Shown: positions 15,945 through 25,396 of the stretch, piece by piece
Layout: the number at the start of each line of letters is the position of its first letter
How positions within the stretch are numbered: the first letter of the stretch is position 1
Assembly: GCA_003696075.1 (NCBI GenBank)
Contig: RFHH01000074.1
Span: forward strand, 1 to 47,303
Length of the DNA stretch: 47,303 nucleotides
Direction of reading: 5' to 3'
Source of the DNA: Acidobacteriota bacterium
GTDB taxonomy: Bacteria; Acidobacteriota; Polarisedimenticolia; J045
The notes under the pieces: model-generated
The model's input: only the letters and a program-made list of their open reading frames with translations
Databases searched by the model: none
Told to the model about the DNA's origin: nothing
Translations under genes and position numbers: made by a program

Positions 15945-17291
15945 TCAGTCCTGCATCCGCCGCAGGAAGGCGGGGACGTCGTAGTCGTCGCGCTCGGCTT
16001 CGTCGATGTGCGGCAGCAGCCCGTCCATGCCGATCTCCAGCTCGTCCAGCGTCCGCTGCAGCTTGGGCTGGACCACCACGGGCGGCTCGGGATCCGGATC
16101 GGCCGGCCGCGGCGCCGGGCCCGGGGCCTCCGCCCGCTCGCGCGCCGCGGTCTTGGGCCGGTCGCGGTCGAACCCGGTCGCGATCACCGTGACCTTGATC
16201 TTTCCGGTCATCTCCGGCTTGGTGACGTAGCCGAAGAGGATCGTGGCATCCGGATCGCACACGTCGTGGATGATCGTCGCCGCGTCGTTCACCTCGTGTA
16301 GCGCGAGATCGTCGCCGCCGGTGACGTTGAAGATCACGCCGCGGGCGCCTTCGATGGACGCGTCCTCGAGCAGGGGGGAGCTGATGGCCTGCTGGGCCGC
16401 AGCGACCGCGCGGTTCTCTCCTTCCGCGATGCCCGCGCCCATCAGCGCCATCCCCATGCCTTCCATCACGGTCCGGACATCGGCGAAGTCACGGTTGATG
16501 TCGCCGGTCTCCAGGATGAGATCGGAGATCCCCTGGACCGCCTGGCGCAGCACGTCGTCGGCCATCATGAAGGCCTGCGGCATGGAGGTGTTCTTGTCCA
16601 CCGTGTGGAGCAGCTTGTCGTTGGGGATGGTGATCACGGTGTCGACGGCCTTCTTCAGCTCCACCAGCCCTTCCTCCGCCTGCATGCGCCGGCGGCGTCC
16701 CTCGAAGGAGAAGGGCTTGGTCACGACGGCGACCACGAGTGCGCCGAGGTCGGCGGCCAGGCTCGCGATCACCGGGGCGGCGCCGGTCCCCGTCCCGCCC
16801 CCGAGGCCGGTGGTCACGAACACCATGTCGGCTCCCTGCATCGCCTCGATCAGCCGTTCGGTGTCCTCGAGAGCCGCTTCGCGGCCGATCTCCGGCCGCG
16901 CGCCGGCGCCGAGACCCCGGGTCAGCTTGGCCCCGATCTGGATCTTCTTCTCGGCGCGGTTGACGCGGAGGGCCTGGGCGTCGGTGTTCACCGCGATGAA
17001 CTCCACCCCGGCGACGCCGGCGGCGATCATCCGGTTGATGGCGTTGCCGCCCCCGCCTCCGACACCCACCACCTTGAGGACGGCCCCCGGCGGCGCCTCC
17101 TCGCGGGGCACCGACCGTTGCCCTTTCCGCTGTTCGGCGGCCGCCTCGGCCAGCGCTCTGGCGATGCCGAGCCCGGACTTTCTCGCCCGCTCGCGGGCCG
17201 GCCGCACCGCGGGCGTCTCCTCGATGTCGTCCATCGTGAAGCGCAACCTGCGGCCGGCCTGGACCGCCGTGCCCTTGCTCTTCTGCGCCAT
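15945..17291 (-). CDS. ftsZ: Cell division GTPase FtsZ with long N-terminal extension
   Basis: The product has 448 residues. ATG 17291 follows GGAGGG on the coding strand. The tubulin-like GTPase core begins only at about residue 71 ([18 protein letters not shown]), so a charged extension of about 70 residues with [10 protein letters not shown] precedes it; typical FtsZ has about 10. The nucleotide loop GGGTGTG is at 164-170, IPNDKLL at 222-228 and the catalytic T7-loop [11 protein letters not shown] at 263-273. A Pro/Glu-rich linker (376-435) leads to the conserved tail DVPAFLRR (438-445) that binds FtsA and other partners. It polymerises into the Z-ring. It lies 59 bp after ftsA and just before the GGDEF gene. 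Confidence 0.97.
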   Translation of the reverse strand: MAQKSKGTAVQAGRRLRFTMDDIEETPAVRPARERARKSGLGIARALAEAAAEQRKGQRSVPREEAPPGAVLKVVGVGGGGGNAINRMIAAGVAGVEFIAVNTDAQALRVNRAEKKIQIGAKLTRGLGAGARPEIGREAALEDTERLIEAMQGADMVFVTTGLGGGTGTGAAPVIASLAADLGALVVAVVTKPFSFEGRRRRMQAEEGLVELKKAVDTVITIPNDKLLHTVDKNTSMPQAFMMADDVLRQAVQGISDLILETGDINRDFADVRTVMEGMGMALMGAGIAEGENRAVAAAQQAISSPLLEDASIEGARGVIFNVTGGDDLALHEVNDAATIIHDVCDPDATILFGYVTKPEMTGKIKVTVIATGFDRDRPKTAARERAEAPGPAPRPADPDPEPPVVVQPKLQRTLDELEIGMDGLLPHIDEAERDDYDVPAFLRRMQD

Positions 17292-17350
17292 CGTCTCCCT
17301 CCTCGCTCACGTCTCGCCGGCCGTCGGCGGGCGGTGCCCCCGCCTCCGGC

Positions 17351-18601
17351 TCAGAACATCTGCCCGAACCAGGACGTGGCACGGGACAGGCCGCGCCACA
17401 GTCCTCCCATCACCTTGAGGGGCGCGCTCGCCCCCATCTCCCACGCGCGCTGCTTCCGCCCCTCGCGCAGTTCCCACAGACAGGCGCCGACCGGGGTGGC
17501 GAAGCTCGGCGCCTTGATGTCCTCGGTGAGGCCGCCCAACCCCATGGGGACGCCGAGGCGGACCGGCATGCCGAGCTTTCCTTCGGCGGTCTCGAGCGCA
17601 CCGTCGAGGTTCGCGGTGCCGCCGACCAGGACCGCACCCGCGCGCGCCCGATGCCCCAGCCCGAACCGGTCGATCAGCGATCGCGACAGCTCGAAGATCT
17701 CCTCGACGCGCGGGGTGACGATCTGGCTGAGGAGAGAGGCGGCGATGACGCGCGGGGGAGCGCCGCCCACGGCAGGCACCTCGATCGGCACGTCGTCGTC
17801 GGCCGGGATGGTGCTGGCGTGGGAGCGCTTGAGCTGCTCCGCCTCGGGCACGGGCGTTCGCAGTCCGATCGAGATGTCGTTGGTGATCAGCTCTCCCGCC
17901 ACCGGCACCGATCCGGTGAACCAGAGCGCCCCGCGCTCGTACAGGGCGATGTCGGTCGTCCCGCCGCCGCAGTCGACGAGGAACACGCCTTGTTCGCGCT
18001 CCTCCCGGGTGAGCGCGGCCTCGGCGGCGGCGAGCTGGGGGGCGACGAGCGAGATCGCCTCGATGCGAGCGCGGTTGAGCGCGCTGACGGCGTGCTGCGC
18101 CACCTGGGTGGGGATCGTGACCACCTGGGCGCTCGCCTCGAGGCGGGACCCCGTCATCCCGATCGGATCCTGGATCCCCTCCTGGTCGTCGAGCGTGTAC
18201 TCCTGGGGCAGAACGTGGAGGATCTCCTGCCCGGCCGGGATCTGGACCGCCCGCACGGTGTCGAGCACCCTTCGCAGGTCCTTGGGAGAGACGATGCGGT
18301 CGTGCCCCGAGATGGTGACGACGCCGCGCGAGGTGAACGAGCGCAGCCGGAGCGCCGGCACGGTGGCCACCGCGGCCTCGATCCGGCGGCTCGCCATCGC
18401 CTCCGCCTGCTCCACCGCGCGCCGGATGGAACCGACCAGCGCCTCGAGGTTGACGATCACGCCCTTGCGAATGCCGTCCGTGTGCGAGGTCCCGATTCCG
18501 ATCACGTCGAGCCGGTCCGGGCCGACGATTTCGGCGACGACGCAGCAGCAGCGGTGGGTGCCGAGGTCGATGGCGGCGATCGTGTCGCTGTTCCTGGACA
18601 T
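17351..18601 (-). CDS. ftsA: Cell division protein FtsA
   Basis: The product has 416 residues. ATG 18601 has GGAGG 8 nt upstream. ATG 18607 (two codons earlier) overlaps the ftsQ stop as ATGA but sits only 2 nt from that site, so either may be used. The actin-fold features are present: IDLGTHRC (about 12-19) as phosphate 1, VDCGGGTTDIAL as phosphate 2 (about 204-215) and VLVGGTANL near the C-terminal adenosine site. The SHS2 (1C) domain begins with RKGVIVNLEA. The C-terminus ends in an amphipathic Trp/Phe-rich segment (WRGLSRATSWFGQMF) that should tether FtsZ to the membrane. It is an ATP-dependent actin homolog and recruits later division proteins. Confidence 0.95.
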   Translation of the reverse strand: MSRNSDTIAAIDLGTHRCCCVVAEIVGPDRLDVIGIGTSHTDGIRKGVIVNLEALVGSIRRAVEQAEAMASRRIEAAVATVPALRLRSFTSRGVVTISGHDRIVSPKDLRRVLDTVRAVQIPAGQEILHVLPQEYTLDDQEGIQDPIGMTGSRLEASAQVVTIPTQVAQHAVSALNRARIEAISLVAPQLAAAEAALTREEREQGVFLVDCGGGTTDIALYERGALWFTGSVPVAGELITNDISIGLRTPVPEAEQLKRSHASTIPADDDVPIEVPAVGGAPPRVIAASLLSQIVTPRVEEIFELSRSLIDRFGLGHRARAGAVLVGGTANLDGALETAEGKLGMPVRLGVPMGLGGLTEDIKAPSFATPVGACLWELREGRKQRAWEMGASAPLKVMGGLWRGLSRATSWFGQMF

Positions 18602-18603
18602 CC

Positions 18604-19401
18604 TCATTTCCTCCTCAGGCCGGCGGCCGGGACGATCGTCAGCCGGCCGGGGAAGCGGAGATCGACCGGGCGGCCGGGGGCGAGCGCCGCCACTTTGTCC
18701 TGCCAGGCGAAGAGCTGCTCGAGGTTCCTTTCCGGCTCGGCGCGGTCGAGCCAGAGCGCCGGCGCCTTCGGGCCGGGATGCAGCACGATCTTGTCCGGCG
18801 TGGTGAGATCGACGACCGTGCCGGGAGGTGCGGGCCGGCCGGTCACCGACGCGAGGGCGGCGATCGCGGCCAGCCCGGCGCGGTCCGCCGCGGCCAAGGT
18901 GCGCGAGCCCTCGGCGGTGGCGAGTCCGCGGAGAAGCGGGAGATCGGCGTCGCCCGGGAGCCCCGGACCCGGGGGGAAGAGAAAGCCGGCGGTGTCGACG
19001 AGCCACTCGTGCCCGCCGATCTCCGCCCGCGCCACCGCCCGGCGCTCCCGCACCCGGACCTCGAGAAGGTCGGGCAGGCGCCGTGCGATCAGGGCGTGCT
19101 CGACGCCGGGAATCGCCTCCACCGCGGCGCGCAGCCGCGGCAGGGAGAGGAGAAGGATCGGGCGGCCCAACGCGTCGGCCACCGCCGCCTGCACCGCCCC
19201 CTTCGGCACCCTTTCGTTGCCGACGATCGCGGTCCGGGCCACGCGCAGTGCAGGCGAAAGGACCAGAGCCCGCGCGGCCCAGCCGAAGGCGACGGCCGCC
19301 GCGACGGCGCCGGCGACGGCGACGGCGGGCCGCCACACGGGCGACCGTGACCGCCGCGGTCCGCGCCGCCGGGAACGGCCCCCACCGCGGTTGCGTGTCA
19401 T
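18604..19401 (-). CDS. ftsQ: Cell division protein FtsQ (POTRA domain)
   Basis: The product has 265 residues. ATG 19401 overlaps the murB stop as ATGA. A very basic cytoplasmic tail (about 1-22) is followed by one transmembrane helix (about 24-50). Then comes a POTRA domain with the usual signature VARTAIVGNERVPKGAV (about 54-70), and a FtsQ/DivIB domain with VRVRERRAVA (about 111-120) and GFLFPPG. It bridges cytoplasmic and periplasmic division proteins (FtsBL, FtsWI). No ddl gene separates it from murB, unlike many dcw clusters. Confidence 0.93.
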   Translation of the reverse strand: MTRNRGGGRSRRRGPRRSRSPVWRPAVAVAGAVAAAVAFGWAARALVLSPALRVARTAIVGNERVPKGAVQAAVADALGRPILLLSLPRLRAAVEAIPGVEHALIARRLPDLLEVRVRERRAVARAEIGGHEWLVDTAGFLFPPGPGLPGDADLPLLRGLATAEGSRTLAAADRAGLAAIAALASVTGRPAPPGTVVDLTTPDKIVLHPGPKAPALWLDRAEPERNLEQLFAWQDKVAALAPGRPVDLRFPGRLTIVPAAGLRRK

Positions 19402-20336
19402 GCCTCGTCCCTCCAGATCTCCACCTCGAGCCTCGGCTCGAGGCCGGTCGCGGCGGCGAGACGCTCGCGAACGAGTTCGATGAGCGCGAGCACGTCCCGC
19501 GCGGTCGCGTTGCCGCGATTGACGATGAAGTTCCCGTGCACGGGAGAAACCTCGGCTCCCCCGACAGCCGTCCCCTTCAGGCCGAGGCGCTCGATCAGCG
19601 CGCCGGCCGGCCGGCCGGGCCAGTTGGCGAAGACGCATCCCGCGGAGCGCTCCCAGAGCGGCTGCGTGGCGCGGCGCCGCTCGCGGAAGGCGCGCACGCG
19701 TTCCTGGATCCGCTCCGGATCTTCCGGTGTGAGCCGGAACACGGCGCCGAGCACCAACAGGCCTTCCCGGGCCACGAAGCTGTCCCGGTAGCCGAAGTCA
19801 CCGGAGCCGGGCCGCCGCCGCTCCGGACGGCCGTCCCGGCCGGCGACGAGGACCTCCGCCACCGCATCGGCGAAGCAGCGGCCGTGGGCTCCGGCGTTCA
19901 TGCGGATCGCACCGCCGACGCGGGCGGGGATCCCCTCGGCGAACTCGAGCCCGGCGAGCCCCTCCCGTGCGGCCCAGCGGACCAGGCCGGGGACCGGCCG
20001 GCCGGCCGGGACGAAGATGCGGTCGTCTCCCTCGCGTTCCGGCTCGCCGTCGATGCCGTGAGTGGCGATGACCGCGGCGCGAATCCCCTCGTCGGCCACG
20101 ATCACGTTGCTCCCCCCGCCGAGGAACCGCACCGGAAGCGGGCCGCCGGCGATCGCGGCGTGCAGGCGCGCCGCCTGGTCGATCGTGCGGGGCAGGAAGA
20201 GCACGGCCGCGGGACCCCCGACCCGCATGGTGGTGTAGCGGGCCAGCGGCTCTTCGGGAAGCGCGACGACTCCCAGCTCCCGGGCGATCGCGAGGTACGG
20301 GTCGGGAATCCGGCGGCTGCGGGCGGGGGCGCTCAC
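19398..20336 (-). CDS. murB: UDP-N-acetylenolpyruvoylglucosamine reductase MurB
   Basis: The product has 312 residues. GTG 20336 overlaps the murC stop (GTGA). FAD-binding segments are visible: TTMRVGGPA (about 35-43), FLGGGSNVIVADEG (about 70-83) and EFAEGIPARVGGAIRMNAGAHG (about 127-148). YRDSF supplies the substrate Arg region. The proton-donor position, usually Ser, is Cys in SAGCVFANWPG (about 228-238), a variant seen in some type II enzymes. The C-terminal Glu lies in LEVEIW. It reduces the enolpyruvyl group with NADPH to give UDP-MurNAc. Confidence 0.95.
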   Translation of the reverse strand: MSAPARSRRIPDPYLAIARELGVVALPEEPLARYTTMRVGGPAAVLFLPRTIDQAARLHAAIAGGPLPVRFLGGGSNVIVADEGIRAAVIATHGIDGEPEREGDDRIFVPAGRPVPGLVRWAAREGLAGLEFAEGIPARVGGAIRMNAGAHGRCFADAVAEVLVAGRDGRPERRRPGSGDFGYRDSFVAREGLLVLGAVFRLTPEDPERIQERVRAFRERRRATQPLWERSAGCVFANWPGRPAGALIERLGLKGTAVGGAEVSPVHGNFIVNRGNATARDVLALIELVRERLAAATGLEPRLEVEIWRDEA

Positions 20337-21727
20337 GGCCGCACCTCCTTTCCGCTCGGGAGCGCGTCGAGGATCGCGCGGCCGGCGCCGCCGACCGTGC
20401 CGGCACCGAGAGTCAGCACCACGTCCCCGGGGCGCAGGCACTCGAGCACGCGCGCCACCCCGCGCTCGAGATCGCCGGCCCAGGAGACGTCGCGGTGCCC
20501 GCGCTCCGCGATCGCCTCGGCGAGCCGCTGGGCGTCGACGCCGGGGATCGGCGGTTCGCCGGCAGGGTAGATGTCGGTCAGCACCAGGACGTCGGCTTCG
20601 TGGAAACTCCGCGTGAACAGGTCGAAAAGGTCGGCGGTCCGCGTGTACCGGTGCGGCTGGAACAGGACGACCAGCCGGCGGCTACCCACCGCTTCCCGGA
20701 GCGCCCGCAGGGTGGCGACGATTTCCCGCGGGTGATGCCCGTAATCGTCGACGACCAGGACGCCGCCGCGCTCGCCCAGGCGCTGCATGCGGCGGTCGGC
20801 GCCGGGGAAATCCTCCAGGGCCGCCGCGGCGACCCGCAGCGACAGGCCCAGCTCGTCGGCGACCGCCAGGGCGGCGAGCGCGTTGCGCACCTGGTGGCGA
20901 CCCGGCGTCTGCAGAACCACCGGCAGCGGCGGTTCCTCGCCGCGCTGCACCGTGAACCGGGTGCGGAAGCCCTCCACTTCGATCGCGCCCGCGCGGAAGT
21001 CGGCGTGCGGGTTCAGTCCGTAGGTGACGACGCGCCGGTCGAGACGCGGCAGGATCGCCTGAACCCCCTCGTCGTCCAGGCAGGCGACGGCGGCCCCGTA
21101 GAACGGGATCCGCCCGAGGAACTGGACGAAGGCGTCGTGCAGGTCGGACAGGTCGCGGTAGTGGTCCATGTGCTCGCGATCGATGCACGTCACGACGGCC
21201 CAGGTGGGGAACAGGCGGAGGAAGGAGCCGTCGCTTTCGTCGGCTTCGGCGACCATGAGTTCGCCGCGGCCGAGCTTCGCGTTGCTGCCGAGCACGCCGA
21301 ACCGGCCGCCGATGACCACCGTGGGATCGAGACCGCAGCGCGAAAGGACCTGCGCCAGCATCGCGGTGACGGAGGTCTTGCCGTGCGAACCGGAGACCGC
21401 CACCGCGTACTTCATCCTCATCAGTTCCCCGAGCATCTCCGCGCGCGGGATGACGGGGATGCGCGCCCGCTGCGCGGCGACGACCTCCGGGTTCCCGGGC
21501 CGGATGGCGGAGCTGACGACGACCACGTCGGCTCCCTCGACCTGGCTCTCCGCGTGGCCGATGTGGACCCGCGCGCCGAGCCGCGCCAGCCGCTCGGTCG
21601 CTTCGTTCGGCCGGGCGTCCGAGCCGGACACGCGATAGCCCAGGTTGAGCAGGACCTCGGCGATGCCGCTCATGCCCGAGCCGCCGATCCCGACGAAATG
21701 GACGTGCCGGACGCGCCCGAGCCTCAT
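20333..21727 (-). CDS. murC: UDP-N-acetylmuramate--L-alanine ligase MurC
   Basis: The product has 464 residues. ATG 21727 overlaps the murG stop (ATGA). The N-terminal Rossmann domain begins HFVGIGGSGMSG (10-21). The ATP loop is SGSHGKTS (about 110-117), followed by EADESDGSFL, the H-D-H region IDREHMDHY, and the C-terminal domain with VDDYGHHPREI and FQPHRYTRT. All are standard MurC signatures. It adds L-Ala to UDP-MurNAc in the cytoplasm. Confidence 0.97.
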   Translation of the reverse strand: MRLGRVRHVHFVGIGGSGMSGIAEVLLNLGYRVSGSDARPNEATERLARLGARVHIGHAESQVEGADVVVVSSAIRPGNPEVVAAQRARIPVIPRAEMLGELMRMKYAVAVSGSHGKTSVTAMLAQVLSRCGLDPTVVIGGRFGVLGSNAKLGRGELMVAEADESDGSFLRLFPTWAVVTCIDREHMDHYRDLSDLHDAFVQFLGRIPFYGAAVACLDDEGVQAILPRLDRRVVTYGLNPHADFRAGAIEVEGFRTRFTVQRGEEPPLPVVLQTPGRHQVRNALAALAVADELGLSLRVAAAALEDFPGADRRMQRLGERGGVLVVDDYGHHPREIVATLRALREAVGSRRLVVLFQPHRYTRTADLFDLFTRSFHEADVLVLTDIYPAGEPPIPGVDAQRLAEAIAERGHRDVSWAGDLERGVARVLECLRPGDVVLTLGAGTVGGAGRAILDALPSGKEVRP

Positions 21728-22836
21728 GCCGCCTCCCGTGCCGGCCGGAGAGCGAGCTTCTCGGCCAGGTCGGCGACCCGCGCCGCCGCGTCGCGCCGGC
21801 CGAGGCGGCGGGCGGCGTCGCTCATGCGCTGGAGCCGCGCCGGGTCCGCCGCGAGGGCCTCGATCGCGGCGGCCAGCCGTTCCGGCGTCAGCTCGTCGGG
21901 GTCGATCACGAGCGCCGCACCGGCGGCCGCGAGCGCCCGCGCGTTGGCGCGCTGGTGGTCGTCGGCCGCGTGGGGGTAGGGGACGAGCAGCGAAGCCCGC
22001 CCCGCGGCGGTCAGCTCGGCCACGGTCGTCGCCCCGGCTCGTCCCACGAAGAGGTCGGCCGAAGCGAGCCGGCGCGGGATGTCGTCGAAGAACTCGGCCA
22101 CCTCCACCTCGAGCCGTGCACCCGGCGCGGCCTCGGCTTCCCGGGCCGCCCGGCGAAGCCGCTCGGCGTCGTCGGGGCCGGTCTGGAGCTCCACCGACAG
22201 GGGAAGCCGGGCCAGCCGCGGGAGCGCCCGCTCCCACGCCTCGTTGAGGGCACGCGCGCCGCGGCTGCCTCCGGCGGCGAGAAGGCGGCGGAGCGGGCCC
22301 GCGGCGCGCGGAGGCGCGGCGGCGATCTCGCGCCGCACCGGGTTCCCGGTCGCCACGCACGGGCATCGCAACTGCCGCGCGCTGGAGGGGAAGCTGACCG
22401 CCGCCGCGGCCGCCACGGTGGAGAGCAGGCGGTTGGTTCTCCCGGGCACCGCGTTCTGCTCGAGGATGAGGGTCGGCACCCCGAGCAGCGCCCCCGCGAG
22501 CAGGGCCGGTCCGGAGGCGAACCCGCCGACGCCGATCAGGAGGGCGGGGCGCTCCCGCAGGAACCTGAGCCACAGGCGCGCGGTGGCCCACCCGGCGAGC
22601 CAGGCGGCCCTGAGGCCGCGCCGCAAGCCGAGGTGGGCGGCGCCGGCGAGGGGGAGCAGCGTCAGCGGTATCGCGTGCCTCGGAACCAGGCGCTCCTCCA
22701 GGCCGCCCCGCGCGCCGATCCACAGGAGCCTCCCCGACGGGCGCCGCCGCCGGAGCTCTTCGGCGACGGCGAGGCCGGGGAAGACGTGGCCCCCGGTGCC
22801 GCCACCGGCGATCACGATGGGCCGTTCAGCCGGCAT
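21724..22836 (-). CDS. murG: UDP-GlcNAc:lipid I transferase MurG
   Basis: The product has 370 residues. ATG 22836 starts inside the end of ftsW (11-bp overlap). GT28 hallmarks are the N-terminal GGGTGGHVFPGLA loop (about 11-23), IGVGGFASGP (about 101-110), EQNAVPGRTNRLL (about 125-137), GGSRGARALNE (about 189-199) and the acceptor region RAGATTVAELTAAGRASLLVPYPHAADDHQ with the HQ motif. It transfers GlcNAc to lipid I on the inner face of the cytoplasmic membrane, giving lipid II. Confidence 0.97.
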   Translation of the reverse strand: MPAERPIVIAGGGTGGHVFPGLAVAEELRRRRPSGRLLWIGARGGLEERLVPRHAIPLTLLPLAGAAHLGLRRGLRAAWLAGWATARLWLRFLRERPALLIGVGGFASGPALLAGALLGVPTLILEQNAVPGRTNRLLSTVAAAAAVSFPSSARQLRCPCVATGNPVRREIAAAPPRAAGPLRRLLAAGGSRGARALNEAWERALPRLARLPLSVELQTGPDDAERLRRAAREAEAAPGARLEVEVAEFFDDIPRRLASADLFVGRAGATTVAELTAAGRASLLVPYPHAADDHQRANARALAAAGAALVIDPDELTPERLAAAIEALAADPARLQRMSDAARRLGRRDAAARVADLAEKLALRPAREAA

Positions 22837-23962
22837 GGCGGCGCCCCCTGAGCGAGACGTTCAGGACCAACCCGACCAGCACGCAGCTCGACACGAGGGA
22901 AGAACCCCCCGTCGAGAGGAACGGCAGCGGCAGCCCTTTCGGCGGCAGGAGCGCGGTGGCCACGGCGAGGTGGCACAGCGCCTGGGCGCAGATCGACCAG
23001 GTGGCCCCCAGCGCGACCAGCCGGCCGAACGGTTCGGTGGCGCGGTCGGCGGCGGCGAACCCGCGCCAGGCCAGGACGAGAAACGCCGCGAGCACCGCGA
23101 GGGCCCCGATCAGGCCGAGCTCCTCTCCCACGATGGCGAACACGAAGTCGTTGTCGGCCTCCGGGAGGAAGAAGGCCTTCTGGGTCGACATCCCGAAGCC
23201 CTTGCCCCAGACGCCGCCGGAGCCGATCGCCGCCAGCGACTGGCGCACCTGGAGATGCACTCCGTCCAGCGTTCCGAACGGGAAGCGGAGCGCCGCGCCC
23301 CACCCGGCGAACCGCGCGCTCCGGTACGACTCGAAAAGGACCAGCGGTGCGAACACCAGCGCCGCACCCGCGGCGAGCGCGGCGAGGTGCCGGTGGCGGG
23401 CGCCGGCCGCGTAGGCCATCGCGAGGATCACCGTGCCCATCAGCACCGGCGTCCCCAGGTCGCGCCCCGCGAGCACCAGGGCGACGATGATGCCCCCGGC
23501 CGCCAGCGGACGTGCGAGGCCCGACCACGTCCGGACGGCGTCGCCCGCGCGGGCCAGCGCCGCGGCCACGACGAGCACCAGGACCGGCTTGGCGAGCTCC
23601 GAGGGCTGCACCGTCGTCCCGCCGAAGCGGATCCAGCGGTGCGTTCCCTTGATCTCCGGTGCGGCGAGCGGTGCCGCGACGAGGAGCAGGACGATTCCGG
23701 CGAGCGCGCCCCACACCACCGCGGGCCGCGCGAGGCGGCGGTAGTCGATCAGCGCCGCCATTCCCATGAGGACGAGGCCGATGCCGAGGTGCGCCAGCGC
23801 CTCGCCGACCCCCTCGGGCCGGGGGCCGGCCGAGGCGTCGCCGAAGGCGCGCGCGGAGCCCGAGATCGCCACCCCCGCGATCGCCAGACCGATGGCCGAA
23901 CTCAGCAGGGCGGGGTCGAGTCCCCGGGCCGGCCACCGGCGATCCGCGGCGGGCGCGTTCAC
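22826..23962 (-). CDS. ftsW: Septal peptidoglycan glycosyltransferase FtsW (SEDS family)
   Basis: The product has 378 residues. GTG 23962 overlaps the murD stop (GTGA). It is a SEDS polytopic protein with about 10 hydrophobic segments. Signatures are HRWIRFGGTTVQPSELAK (about 110-127), AGRDLGTP (about 163-170, catalytic Asp), GVWGKGFGMSTQK (about 245-257), FLPEADNDFVFAIVGEELG (about 259-277) and the late PPKGLPLPFLSTGGSS (about 336-351). It polymerises lipid II together with FtsI. RodA is the paralog, but the dcw context supports FtsW. Confidence 0.95.
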   Translation of the reverse strand: MNAPAADRRWPARGLDPALLSSAIGLAIAGVAISGSARAFGDASAGPRPEGVGEALAHLGIGLVLMGMAALIDYRRLARPAVVWGALAGIVLLLVAAPLAAPEIKGTHRWIRFGGTTVQPSELAKPVLVLVVAAALARAGDAVRTWSGLARPLAAGGIIVALVLAGRDLGTPVLMGTVILAMAYAAGARHRHLAALAAGAALVFAPLVLFESYRSARFAGWGAALRFPFGTLDGVHLQVRQSLAAIGSGGVWGKGFGMSTQKAFFLPEADNDFVFAIVGEELGLIGALAVLAAFLVLAWRGFAAADRATEPFGRLVALGATWSICAQALCHLAVATALLPPKGLPLPFLSTGGSSLVSSCVLVGLVLNVSLRGRRHAG

Positions 23963-25380
23963 GGCTCCTCTCCGGCGAAGCGGCGCACGAGCTTCGCGAA
24001 TGCGTCGCCGCGGGCGGCGAACCCGGGAAAGGCGTCGAACGAGGCGCACGCGGGGGCGAGCAGCACGACGTCGCCCGCTCGCGCCTCGGCGCGTGCCGCT
24101 CGCGCCGCCTCTTCGAGCGTGCGGGCGCGGCGCGGGGCGAGCCCCCTCGCCTCCAGGACCGCGGCGATCTTCTCTCCCGCTTCGCCGAAGACGATCGGGA
24201 CCGCGCGGCAGGCGGCGAGGCGCTCGGCGAGCGGAGAGAAGTCGCCCTCCTTGTCGCGGCCGCCGAGCAGGACGAAGAGGGTTCCGGCCTCGCCGGCGAG
24301 TGCGTCGACGGCGGCGACGGCTGCCGCGACGTTGGTCGCCTTCGAGTCGTCCACGTAGCGCACGCCGTCCACGGTGCCGCACGGCTCCAGCCGGTGCGGC
24401 AGCGGCGCGGCGGTCTCGAGGGCCCGGCGGATCGCTTCGGGGGGCGCACCGAGCGTCGCGGCGGCGCAGGCGGCGGCGAGGGCGTTGGCGAGGTTGTGGC
24501 GGCCCGGGAGCGGGAGGGCGTCCGCTCGGGCCACCGGCACCGGCGCCGCGCCGAGCCGGAGCACCAGCCGGCCGCCCTCGACGCCGCCCCCGCGGCCGAC
24601 CGGCCCGCCGGCGGACACCTCCAGGACCGGCTCCTCGGCGTTCGAGGCGACGGCGGCCGCGCCGGGATCGTCGCGGACGACGATCAACGGGGCACCGGGG
24701 GAGCGCAGCTTTGCGATCCTCGCCTTCGCCGCCAGGTACGCCTCGAACGTCCCGTGCCGATCGATGTGGTCGGGCTGGACGTTGAGCAGCACGGCGGCGG
24801 CGGCACGCAGTTCGCTCGTCGTCTCGAGCTGGAAGCTGGAGAGCTCGAGCGAGTAGCGCCGGCCGGGGTGGTCGCCCTGCACCGCGTCGGCCAGCGGCAG
24901 TCCGAAGTTGCCGCAGGGAACCGCGTCGTATCCCGCCTCGCCCAGCATCGCCGCGACGAGCGCGGTGACGGTGCTCTTTCCGTTGCTCCCCGTGATCGCA
25001 ACGGTGCGGCTCGACACCGCCGGAGCCACCAGGTCGATCTCGGTGAGGACCGGCGCGCCCCGCTCGCGCGCGAGCCGGACCTCCGGGCGGTCGGCCGGAA
25101 CGCCGGGGGAGAGGACGATCGCCTCGGCGGCGAGGAAGTCGGACACGTCGTGCGGGCCGCACCGGACGGCCACCCCCGCCGCGCGCAGAGCCGCCGGCTC
25201 GGGGCCGAGCTCCTCGAGCGGCCTGAGGTCCACGGCGGTCACCCTCGCGCCGGCGGCCAGGAGATGGCGCGCCGCGGCGCAGCCCGATCGGCCGAGCCCG
25301 ACGACGAGGACCGAGCGGCCCGACCACCGCCGCCTCGACCGGTCGATCGCGCTCTCTCGCACCCGCACGGCCACGCTCAT
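23959..25380 (-). CDS. murD: UDP-N-acetylmuramoyl-L-alanine--D-glutamate ligase MurD
   Basis: The product has 473 residues. ATG 25380 is 16 bp after the mraY stop with GGGAG upstream. The N-terminal Rossmann segment is VLVVGLGRSGCAAARHL (about 24-40). The ATP loop is ITGSNGKST (about 129-137), followed by LELSSFQLE, NVQPDHIDRHG, the mid-domain GRHNLANALAA and the C-terminal VDDSKATN and LLGGRDK. It adds D-Glu to UDP-MurNAc-L-Ala. Its N-terminus is about 20 residues longer than usual. Confidence 0.96.
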   Translation of the reverse strand: MSVAVRVRESAIDRSRRRWSGRSVLVVGLGRSGCAAARHLLAAGARVTAVDLRPLEELGPEPAALRAAGVAVRCGPHDVSDFLAAEAIVLSPGVPADRPEVRLARERGAPVLTEIDLVAPAVSSRTVAITGSNGKSTVTALVAAMLGEAGYDAVPCGNFGLPLADAVQGDHPGRRYSLELSSFQLETTSELRAAAAVLLNVQPDHIDRHGTFEAYLAAKARIAKLRSPGAPLIVVRDDPGAAAVASNAEEPVLEVSAGGPVGRGGGVEGGRLVLRLGAAPVPVARADALPLPGRHNLANALAAACAAATLGAPPEAIRRALETAAPLPHRLEPCGTVDGVRYVDDSKATNVAAAVAAVDALAGEAGTLFVLLGGRDKEGDFSPLAERLAACRAVPIVFGEAGEKIAAVLEARGLAPRRARTLEEAARAARAEARAGDVVLLAPACASFDAFPGFAARGDAFAKLVRRFAGEEP

Positions 25381-25396
25381 CGCTCCCGGCCCCCGC

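Noticed and set aside
19380-19410. Search for ddl (D-Ala-D-Ala ligase) between murB and ftsQ
   Set aside because: murB and ftsQ overlap by 4 bp, so there is no room; ddl is not in the window.
17651-19483. Long plus-strand open frame opposite ftsA and ftsQ
   Set aside because: ftsA and ftsQ are certain from motifs; the opposite frame is Asp/Arg/Gly-rich with no domain.
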